Shown here: positions 22,311 through 32,000 of the stretch, piece after piece | How the letters are laid out: the number at the start of each line of letters is the position of its first letter | Position numbering within the stretch: the first letter of the stretch is position 1 | The notes under the pieces: generated by a model | The model's database searches: none | What the model was told of the DNA's origin: nothing | The model's input: the letters and a program-made list of their open reading frames with translations, nothing else | NCBI RefSeq assembly: GCF_000003815.2 | Contig: NC_049982.1 | Span: 29,663,433-29,707,571 of the forward strand | DNA length: 44,139 nucleotides | Direction: 5' to 3' | Source: Branchiostoma floridae | Taxonomy: Eukaryota > Chordata > Leptocardii > Amphioxiformes > Branchiostomatidae | Made by a program: the position numbers and the translations under genes

Positions 22311-24660
22311 GTGTAAGGGTGGATCAAACAACTTTGTTCGGATATTCAGCTTGCATTCTTCAATCTTCATTACAAACCTGGTGTGCTGCGCCTTAATGCG
22401 GTTTACCGGATCGCGGATATGAAATACGAAACATTTGCATCTTGACAGGATATCATAATACTTGGGGTACATCATCACGGATATTAGTCTCATCTTTGTG
22501 TATGAATAAAGGGATTTGGGTCAGAGTCTGTATAGAGCTCGATTTTCTTGGCTTAACTGTCTGCATTAGAACTCCTTGTGCTCAAAGTGTAAGGAGTGGC
22601 CGTTGGAAGGATTTGATTGTTCTAACTAGCCCACAGCACTTATCGACAAGGGGGGCCCTTTGTGTGGATCTCACAAATCTCTCCGGATATTCATCTTTCA
22701 TTCTGCAATCTTCATTACAAACCTGGTGTGCTACACCTTAAGGCGGTTTACCGGATCGCGGATATGAAATACAAAACATCTACATCTTGACAAGATATGA
22801 TAACACCTGGGGGTACATCACCTCGGATATTAGTCTCATCTTTGTGTATGAATAAAGAGATTTGTGTCAGAGTCTGTATAGAGCTGGATTTTCTTGGCTT
22901 AACTGTCTACATTAGAACTCCTTGTCCTCAAAGTGTAAGGAGTGGCCGTTGGATGGTTTAATTGTTCTAACTAGCGACTAGCCCACCACACTTTTCGAAA
23001 ATGGGGCTTTTTGGGTGGTTCAAACAAATCTCTCCAGATATTCAGCTTGCATTTTCCAATCTTCATTACAACCCTGGTGTCCTATATGCCTTAGAGCAGT
23101 TTACCGGATTGCGGATATGAAATACGAAACGTCTGCATATTGACAGGATATCAGGATACCCGGGGGTACATCATCGCGGATATTAGTCTCATTCTTGCGT
23201 ATAGATAAAGAGATTTGTGTCAGAGTCTGTATAGAGCTTGTGATTTTCTTAGCTTGACTGCCAACACTAGAACTCCTTGTCCTCTAAGTGTGAGGAGTGG
23301 CCTTTGGATGATTTGATGGTTCTAACTGACCCACCGCACTTATTGCAAATCGGGCCCTTTGGGTGGATCAAACAAATCTCTCCGGATATTCAGCTTGCAT
23401 TTTCCAATCTTCATTACAAACCTGGTGTCCTGTGCCTTAGGGTGGTTTACAGGATCGCGGATAGGAAATACGAAGCACCTGCATCGTGACAAGATATCAT
23501 AACACATGGGGGTACATCATCGCAGATATTTGTCTCGTCCTTGAGTATAGATAAAAAGATTTGTGTCAGAGTCTGTATAGAGACTGGATTGATTGTCAAC
23601 ACAAGAACTCATTGTCCTCAAAGTGCAAGACATGGCCGTTGAATGATTTGATTTTTCTAACTAACTCACCACACTTATCGAAAAAGGATCCCATAGTGTT
23701 TTGGGTGGATCTAACAAATCTATTTTTTTTAAATGCAATGTGTAATCTCCTTACATATGCATGTATCAAAGAACAAATGTGAATTTTCAGAAATTTGACA
23801 AAGGAATTCACACGTATAGTACCAAAAGATCTATGCGTCATACAGGAGTTTGCAAGTTTTGGGTAGGCTATATTATGATAATAACGTTAATGACCCGCCT
23901 GTTCCTCGTTGTACATGGCGTAATAACGCCTGGTCCTTTGCTATAACCACCTCATAAAACCACCTCGTTTGCTTTGCTCACATCGGTGGTTTTATTCGGT
24001 GGTTATAGCAAAGGACCCAGGCGTTATGACACCATATACACCTCGGGGCGGGTCATTAACCCTTAATTACAACCCTGGAGTGCTATGCCTTTCGTTGGTT
24101 TACCGGGTCTCGGATATGATATACGAAACATGTGCATATTGACAGGATATCAGAATACCCGGGGTAATAACATCGCAGATATTAGTCTCATCCTTGAGTA
24201 TAGATAAAGAGATTTGTGTCAGAGTCTGTATAGAGCTTCATTTTCTTAGCAGGACTGTCAACATTTAAGACGTCCTTGTCCTCAAAGTGTGAGGGTGGCC
24301 TTTGGAAGGATTTGATTGTTCTCACTAACCCAATATACTTGGGGCCCTTTGGGTGGATCAAACAAATCTCTCCGGATATTCAGCTTGCATTTTCCAATCT
24401 TCATTACAACCCTAGGTGTCCTATGCCTTAGAGCAGTTCACCGGATCGCGGATATGAAATACGAAACATCTGCATATTGACAGGATATCATAATATCTGG
24501 GGGTACATCATCGCGGATATTAATCTCATCTCTGTGTATAAATAAAGGCTTTGTGTCAGAGTCTTTATAGAGCTCGATTTTCTTAGCTTGGCTGTCAACA
24601 CTACAACTCGGGACTAGTCATAAAAGTGTAAAGAGTGGCCGTTGGGTGACTTGATTGTTT
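22270..24660. repeat. ~345-bp tandem satellite, about six units
   Basis: The landmark GCGGATATGAAATACGAAAC recurs at about 22413, 22758, 23111, 23457, 24111 (degenerate) and 24448. Periods are therefore about 345, 353, 346, 654 and 338 bases. The long period is explained by the foldback element at 23887-24059 plus extra unrelated sequence before it. Units diverge by point changes and short indels. The array sits immediately upstream of the plus-strand LRR gene. Confidence 0.85.
23887..24059. mobile_element. TTAA-flanked foldback MITE
   Basis: An almost complete palindrome: the left arm begins TTAATGACCCGCC and the right arm ends GGCGGGTCATTAA style. Inner arms (ATAACGCCTGG, CCTTTGCTATAACCACC) match their reverse complements across a short loop. 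TTAA at both ends fits piggyBac-type target choice. There is no coding capacity. It interrupts the fifth satellite unit. Confidence 0.7.
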
Positions 24661-25050
24661 TAGAAAAACTGTAGGGTCATCGTCAACAGAGATTTCGACG
24701 ACTGAACAAAAACGCTGGTAAAGGCCTATGACTGTCAAGAATCCAGTTGTTGCTTTTTTCTTCAGAAATGGTTGAGGATATCACCCGCTGAGTATTAACC
24801 CAAATGCAGACGCGCGTAGGCGGCAACGCTGCATTCAGCAAGTGGACAAACAAGCCAAGAAGTCCGACCGACCTTCGGTGCCTAGGAAGATCCGCTCCTG
24901 TACTCAAGGTAAAAAATAACAACCTTTGAAATCCCTTCCTGAATCTGGAACAATCTGATGCCTCTGCTGATAGGACATGAACATTTGTAGATATTATCTT
25001 CATAAACAAATTATGTGATTTCCAATCTTTCAAACATCTTTGTAGTAGCC

Positions 25051-25066
25051 TATATATCTATATATT
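25051..25066 (+). promoter_or_regulatory. TATA-like sequence upstream of the plus-strand LRR gene
   Basis: TATATATCTATATATT lies about 120 bases before the likely start codon, a reasonable position for a TATA box in an intronless gene with a short 5' UTR. AT-rich context makes chance occurrence likely. Confidence 0.25.
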
Positions 25067-25183
25067 CATAGGAGCACCATCAAGTGGTACAAAGGACAAA
25101 TTCTAGGTCTGACTTGTCGAATTTAAAAACTACAGCTTTCAAGCGTGTGAAGTGAACAGAATTTTACCGTTTTTTTTTTCTTA

Positions 25184-27757
25184 TTGACAAAAACGTTCAA
25201 GATGAGGTTGAGACTTCAGTGTAAATTTGGCACGTTGATAGTTTTTGTCATTTCGACAGTAACCAATCTCCAGGCAGATCAGACTTGTTTTTCTACATGC
25301 GAAAGGAAAGCATTGGGTTCTCTAAGTTGCCGATTTGTTGACCAAGATGAAAGCGAAAATATTAACTATCCATGCACTGTTTGTTATAATGGTCAAGGCA
25401 GTTACGGATATTCAGAAATAGGAGATAGCCACACAGGGAAATGTTTTCCTGGTATTGGGCGACTCACCGTTAGAGGTTTTCCCTTGGGAATACTGTCTTC
25501 CCAAAAACTAGCTGTGGTCGACCCTTCTCAGCTCCATACTCTTTTCCTCGTCTATGCAGCGATAACTGAACTGCAAAGTGCCACATTCAAAGACTTTACG
25601 GTACTACGAGATCTGAATCTGGATAACAACATGTTGAGGCACGTACCAAGAAACTGGTTTGGCGGACCACATTCGAGGGGAAAATACAGCCTGACGTATC
25701 TTTCGCTTCCTAGTAACAAGATTTCTAGTTTAGAACCAAGATGCTTCGAAAATCTAGACAAACTTGAGTATCTAGAGCTACAGAAGAACTTGTTGCGAGA
25801 AGTGCATAGTCAGTCGTTCATCGGGCTTGATGCGCTTTTATTTCTTTCTCTGAAGGATAATACGATCAAAACAATTCCGTCAGACGCGTTTGGGAGTTTA
25901 ACCAACCTTACTCTTCTCGAGTTGGAACGCAACAATTTGGTATGCCTGCACGAAGAAGCCTTTTCTGAAAATCATGGCTTAGTCGCAACGTGGCTTGGTG
26001 GGAGTCGTCTTGTCTCTAAAGCCGGTGCCTCGCTGGATATGAAATGGAAGCTTACGCTAAACAACTGTCCAAAAACCGGGAGACAGTTGATACGCTTGGC
26101 TGCGGTTGGCACGATTTTGACAATCAATTATGAGACCATGGAAGGCAGATTTACAATAGATTGGTATAGGATGTCCAAAGGCCCGTATGGCTTACCAATT
26201 GCATGCGAATGGTTACAGAGGCCGTTGAATAACTTTACGTTGCATCCTCCTTTTGTCATCATAGTAATGAGCGAAACAACATACGCAGGTGAGTCATTTT
26301 CAACTCATTGTTTGAAGGCATGGGAAGAATCTGGAGGTATGAGGTTTTCTCTGCAGGGTGCATCTTCTCTACGAGTTTCAGGATTCGAAACAGGCCAAAA
26401 TGTAGATATCCTAAAAGAAAAGGGTATCAGCGTGGTGGTGGATACTTTCAACGACACAACCGTTGCTAAGTCTAGAAATTCGGACACAGAAGGACAAGGC
26501 GGAAGGATACATTCTGTGTCGAGAGTGACCTGCCTTGCTATCGTAGATAACGTCAAACGAGTCTCGTCTTTCAACGTGTCTCGAACAAGGCAGGTTGCAG
26601 CAGACGACACTAAATGTTTTCAAGGAGACACAAATGATAGTAGTCATACAAACAACAACAGCAACTTCACAAGTATGCCATTAAACATTCAGCCGTCTAG
26701 AAACTCGCTGGATGATGCAACTGAGGCAACAACAGTTGGAGTGACACAAACTCCTCTCGATGTTTCCTTCATTACGAATCTGTGGATTCTTCCGATTTTT
26801 ATTCCTGTCTGTATGGCTCTGATTATCATTACGTTGATTTGTCACGGAAGGTGGAAAATACATAAGAGGCATCTTGAACGCAACAGAGGCCGCAACAATC
26901 CATTTCAGGCACCGCATGGAACAGTATCATCACTAGGTCAAGACACTGGAAGCAACAGCCTACCAACCAGTCCTCTTTCAAATATCGACAGCTTGTTACA
27001 GAGAAATCCTATGTACAGCCGTAATTCACAAGATTTCCAGACAGAGGATAGCAACAGAGGCGGCAACAATCTATTCCAAGCACCGCATGGAAGAACATCA
27101 TCACTACGTCAAGACACAGAAAATAACATTCAACCAAGTATTCCTCTTTCAAACATCGCCAGCTTGTTACAGAGGAATCCTATGTACAGCCGTAATTCAC
27201 AGTGGCAAGCACCCCAGACAGAGGATAGCCAAACAGACGGCAACGCCTACAACCAAATAAATGAGGATGAGGTGTACGATCCCTCCTTGCACCACTACAG
27301 CAATAGTCGAGAGGTTTCGGAGCCAACTTCGAACGCAGCTGTGACAAACAGCTACAAACAAATAAACGAGGATGAAGTTAATGGTCCTTCGTTGCACTGT
27401 TACAGCAATAATCATGAGTTATCAGAGACTACCGCAGTTTCATCTATGACAAACAGCTACAGCCAAATAAACGAGGATGAGGTGTACGATCCCTCCTTGC
27501 ACCACTACAGCAATAGACGAGAGGTTTTGGAGCCAACTTCGAACGCAGCTGTGACAAACAGCTACAACCAAATAAACGAGAATGATGTTTATGATCCTTC
27601 GTTGCACTGTTACAGCAATGATTATGAGTTTTCAGGGGATGACGCCGTTACATCTGTAACAAATGCCTACAACCAAATAAACGATGATAAATTCTATGAC
27701 CCATCGAATCATGAATACAGTGGAGTAAAAGACGGAGAAATCAACAATTCTTCCTGA
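25184..27757 (+). CDS. LRR type I membrane receptor with long tyrosine-motif tail (intact)
   Basis: Intronless, 857 codons; Met at 25184 or 25202 both precede the signal peptide (GTLIVFVISTVTNLQA). A Cys-rich N-cap (TCFSTC, CTVC) and about six LRRs follow (roughly residues 105-275), e.g. LEYLELQKNLLREVHSQSF and LTLLELERNNLVCLHEEAF. Then comes a ~250-residue ectodomain I do not recognise. One TM helix lies near residues 533-555 (LWILPIFIPVCMALIIITLI). The ~300-residue tail contains two tandem copies of a module with LLQRNPMYSRNS, then five of a module with YNQINEDEVYDPSLHHYSN. NPMY fits the NPxY consensus for PTB or adaptor binding, and YSN fits the YxN consensus of Grb2-type SH2 ligands; both are family knowledge applied by motif only. 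There is no TIR or kinase domain. It is paralogous to, and divergently oriented from, the gene at 8241-10478. Confidence 0.9.
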   Translation: MTKTFKMRLRLQCKFGTLIVFVISTVTNLQADQTCFSTCERKALGSLSCRFVDQDESENINYPCTVCYNGQGSYGYSEIGDSHTGKCFPGIGRLTVRGFPLGILSSQKLAVVDPSQLHTLFLVYAAITELQSATFKDFTVLRDLNLDNNMLRHVPRNWFGGPHSRGKYSLTYLSLPSNKISSLEPRCFENLDKLEYLELQKNLLREVHSQSFIGLDALLFLSLKDNTIKTIPSDAFGSLTNLTLLELERNNLVCLHEEAFSENHGLVATWLGGSRLVSKAGASLDMKWKLTLNNCPKTGRQLIRLAAVGTILTINYETMEGRFTIDWYRMSKGPYGLPIACEWLQRPLNNFTLHPPFVIIVMSETTYAGESFSTHCLKAWEESGGMRFSLQGASSLRVSGFETGQNVDILKEKGISVVVDTFNDTTVAKSRNSDTEGQGGRIHSVSRVTCLAIVDNVKRVSSFNVSRTRQVAADDTKCFQGDTNDSSHTNNNSNFTSMPLNIQPSRNSLDDATEATTVGVTQTPLDVSFITNLWILPIFIPVCMALIIITLICHGRWKIHKRHLERNRGRNNPFQAPHGTVSSLGQDTGSNSLPTSPLSNIDSLLQRNPMYSRNSQDFQTEDSNRGGNNLFQAPHGRTSSLRQDTENNIQPSIPLSNIASLLQRNPMYSRNSQWQAPQTEDSQTDGNAYNQINEDEVYDPSLHHYSNSREVSEPTSNAAVTNSYKQINEDEVNGPSLHCYSNNHELSETTAVSSMTNSYSQINEDEVYDPSLHHYSNRREVLEPTSNAAVTNSYNQINENDVYDPSLHCYSNDYEFSGDDAVTSVTNAYNQINDDKFYDPSNHEYSGVKDGEINNSS

Positions 27758-28276
27758 AAGGCCTAACAAATTGACAACAAAAATATTAGAATGATTACTG
27801 TTGTATTTGTTTTAGAAAAGAGTTTACTGACTGATTGAAAAGTTACCCCCTACTCAAGATTATACCAGCTATTTTGTAAACATCAAGGGGGAGTCAAGAT
27901 TGCGCATTATCACCATTTGTTCGTTTTTTTCTGCTTGAGTTGCCATAATTTCTATAACTGCTTGTAACATTTATTTCTTGTTTTATCCTACTAAGAGTTT
28001 TAATTGAGGTTAATTTGTCACGATGTAATGCTGTTAATTGCTCTTATTGTGTAAACCCATCGTGTAAACGTTATTGTATTATAATTAGTAGAAGTGTTAG
28101 AATGAAAACTTTTCGCAGATAGTAGTTGTAATTTATTGTATTTTATGGAAGAGGACTCCAGAAAGTGAAGTGGTTGTAGATCAACACTAATGGAGTGTTA
28201 ATTAACAAACAGAAGTGCAAATAATCCTTGAAGTATATGGATCTTTGCGATTATTTGTGCATACATAATGCTTGGA

Positions 28277-28282
28277 ATAAAA
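28277..28282 (+). terminator. Possible polyadenylation signal of the LRR gene
   Basis: AATAAA within an A-rich context about 520 bases after the stop codon. It is the only canonical hexamer I noticed before the gap. Assignment is tentative. Confidence 0.3.
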
Positions 28283-28317
28283 AAAAATTATCTGACTTGT
28301 ACTTGTCAGTCTCTTTT

Positions 28318-28417
28318 NNNNNNNNNNNNNNNNNNNNNNNNNNNNNNNNNNNNNNNNNNNNNNNNNNNNNNNNNNNNNNNNNNNNNNNNNNNNNNNNNNN
28401 NNNNNNNNNNNNNNNNN
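28318..28417. other. Assembly gap, 100 N
   Basis: Placeholder of 100 N between the LRR gene and the PKS gene; true length unknown. Confidence 1.
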
Positions 28418-29079
28418 CACATTGGCCGATGGATATGTTATTTTTCGAGATACTTACGTAACAGGTGATATTTAATGGGCAATACCGGTTCTTGAGGTAT
28501 CCTAACTTAAACATTTTTGTTTTCTTCATGGACGTAACACTACTACTGGGCTTCAACATATGTGCGTGCTTTGTGGACGGGTAGTTGGGCATTGTTTGTT
28601 GAGTGGACGCGCCTTAATAAGCGCGCACTCTAGTAACCCCGTAAAACGCCTTAGGTGCTAAAAGTGCGTGCGAAATTTGCATATGTCAAGGACAGCTGAA
28701 AACACGCGGGTCAAGCGGAACTACAGCCAACTCACTCAGGCAGACAGTTGTAAAAGAGACGCGCATTTATACACAGACTGGCTAAACTTCAGCTTGCAAA
28801 CTCTTTTCGTACAATCTAAAAACCGACTAATATTGTAATAACAAACAGTGAATCTCTCCAACGCTGGATTGCACTTCAAAGTGTAGACAAATACGGTAAA
28901 AGATTTAGATCGCACTCATTTTCTAAATCATAGACTTGTGAGTTGCGGATGAATACTGTGTTCTGCGGCCTTGAGGGAGTTCACCGTGTAAGACATCGGC
29001 ACGCTACTAGAGGTTGCTGGCCTGGACCAGAAAGACCAGATCGTCTTAGTCATTTCTATGGCATTTCACCAAAGAAACG

Positions 29080-32000
29080 ATGGCCGCTCAACCCTTTAAG
29101 GAGGCGGAAGCAGGCAAGACAGTGGTTCAAGATGCTATAGCCCTTCTGCACGAAAAACAGCCTAAGCCGAGCAGCGCGCCCAGCCACACGAAGAATCGTG
29201 CACAGGCGACGAACGCCACCAAGACCCAGAACCCCCCGGCAGCAAAGACGGAATTTGAGGTTGGTATTCTGTCATGTCTGGTATTGTTTGTAAATTCGTG
29301 TGGTTAAGATTTCTTTTTCTGGTCAAAAGTTAAAGCTAATTGGTAAAATCTACTGAATATACATTATACACACCTGAATACATGTATATGCACCAGTGAC
29401 CTTGTGAATGCCTCCTTCAACATGGTCTCGGCATAGACATGGAGCAACGAAATTGTTGTGGAGTTGCCCTTTCAAAATAGAGGGGGGAGGGGGGCTTGTT
29501 GCTGGAAGAGACCCAGGAGTTCTTAGCTTGGGAAAAGATATGGGACTGGTGACACATGTTTTGAGGTACAAAAATGTCTATTGTGCCTTCATGCCAAAGA
29601 GAAATGTTTTGAGGACCTGATCCCTTTTAAAACCGGAGAGGGCAAAATGTCTGCTTGTTTAAGTGTTCTAAATAAATGTGTTACCTGGGGCGATATGACG
29701 ACCACGACTCATGACGATCAGGCGAGGCAGATATTCTAATTGGCCACGCCCGCGGAAAAATGATTTTGCAGGTCACATAACAGCTAAGTCATTGAAGGTC
29801 GTAGGCATTTTCTGAACAATTCTTAGGCCCCCTTTCCACTTGACGGCGCTCTCGATACGCTCTCTCTGCGACATAGAATTTGACAGATCGCTCAATGAAT
29901 TGTATAGAAAGGAAACGGATTTTACACATAAGCTGCCACCAGAAGAGCCCATTCTCGCAAGTGTAACTTTTTTTAATAATTCAATTTTTAATCGGTCCAT
30001 TTTTGCATAAGGGAAATGGAGTGAAATCTGTTGCATTTGCCCGAGCAAATATGGGAATTTCTAGTCTGAAATCTGATCCCTCTGTCTGTGAACAGTTAAT
30101 GCACTTGGCCATTGGCAATGGTAAATTGCCCAGTTTGTCACATACGATCGACGGGCCAACACATCCCTGGCACGGTCATAGTAAGGTCATGTGTGTAGAA
30201 CAATAGCCGTAGATAAAGAATGTGTTAACCCTATTCAGACCGGGCTTTTTTGGTCATCCCTGGACCGGGGGGGGGCTTTTGAGGCCCTCCACTTCTAAGT
30301 CCTCTAACTCTCGAACGACGTGTCGTAAGGCCACCAAATTTTCAGGACATTATATCGACATAATATCTGACAAGTATTTGACGTTTGACGTTACGTTGAC
30401 GTAAGATGACGTAATTATGACGTCATCAATTTGATTATATTGGCCGGACCCATGGAAAAAGGGTATTCTCAGAAAACTTCAAGTTATACTACAAAAATGT
30501 AAAAATAAGTGCAGATAACAGAATAATAATGTTTATTACGACTTGTATTGCCAATAGCAACATCGATGACGTCATAATGACGTCATAAAATGACGTTATG
30601 CACATCTAAGATACGAGATAGGCNNNNNNNNNNNNNNNNNNNNNNNNNNNNNNNNNNNNNNNNNNNNNNNNNNNNNNNNNNNNNNNNNNNNNNNNNNNNN
30701 NNNNNNNNNNNNNNNNNNNNNNNNNNNNNNNNNNNNNNNNNNNNNNNNNNNNNNNNNNNNNNNNNNNNNNNNNNNNNNNNNNNNNNNNNNNNNNNNNNNN
30801 NNNNNNNNNNNNNNNNNNNNNNNNNNNNNNNNNNNNNNNNNNNNNNNNTCCCCACCTTGATTTTTAAAACTTCTTTTTTTGCACAAATAATCACAAAGGG
30901 CAATAGAAATAGACTAAATTCATTCATTTAGATGGTTTTTGATGAAATACATACCAGGTAGTTTTTAACGGAAAATAAGCTTGTTATTCTTGATCTGGTC
31001 ATACGGTCCGCCATCTTGGATTTTGGGCTGATGACGTCATCAAATTAGCATAATTTATGCATATATAATTATGAAAGATATGCTAAATAATATAAGATTT
31101 TATTCATGTAACAAAATAGCAGTAATATAGCAAATAAATGTGAAAAATACATTGTTTGAACCAAAAATAGTGATTTTTGGCAAAACTGCCTGTCAGCAAA
31201 CGGTTGCCATGGCAACACGAAAAAATGGAAAATTTGTCAAACTTCGCAAAATTGTTGCCAACAATATTTTAGGAAAACTCACCAAATTTGGTGGCTTTAG
31301 CGTAAGGCGTTCTGGCGTTATAGGACATCGAAGTTAGCGCGGGCCTCAAAAGCCCCCCCCCCCCCCGGTCTGAATAGGGTTAAGTCATGGAAAATTTGCC
31401 TCAGCACTTTTGACGCCCATACAATCAGCCAATCAGCGATCCTGATCAAATCGTATCATCTCCCAACCTCTGCCCTGCTTTACAAAAAGAAGGTCACTTC
31501 ATGTACGGAGGGGGACTTTTTTGAAATTCAATTTTGCACTGGGTTAATTCTACAAAAGTCCATCTTTTGAGCTTATGATGTGGCTTTGGACAGGTGTAAT
31601 TTGCTATTTTACACGGTGTTCTTTTGATAGTCGATTCTCGCAGGGTGACTGACTTTTTTGAAATTCCACGTTAGAAGGACCAACACGGTCCTGACAAAGT
31701 CATGTCTCGGTCATGTATGTAGAATAACAAATGAAGAATGCCTTAAGTCATGGAAAGATTTGCAGCAATGCCTAGCTTTGGCGCCACGCGATCAGTTAGC
31801 CAAATAGCAATCCTGATCAAATTGTATCCTCTCCCAACATCTTCCTGCTTCACAAAAGGGTGTCAATTCATTCACGCACGGGGGGGGGGTGTATTGTTTT
31901 CCAGATTCAATTTTGGACTGGCTTTATTGTACAAAATGTTTTGAGTGGATGTGGTTTTAGACTTGTGTAGTTTGCTATTTTACATAAGTCCATTCTCGCA

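Larger units (their letters stand above)
27758..29079. other. Region between the LRR gene and the PKS, 3' UTR plus gap
   Basis: The first ~520 bases are probably the LRR gene 3' UTR. After the N gap no gene is seen until the candidate PKS first exon. An upstream ORF (28943-29140) overlaps that exon in another frame. Confidence 0.5.

Noticed and set aside
25184-27757. ITAM or ITIM assignment for the LRR tail
   Set aside because: YNQI fits YxxI, but the following YDPS lacks the +3 hydrophobic residue, and the -2 position does not fit ITIM, so only NPxY and YxN are claimed.
29350-29620. Small ORFs on both strands
   Set aside because: No splice support, no recognisable residues, and they overlap a G-rich low-complexity stretch.
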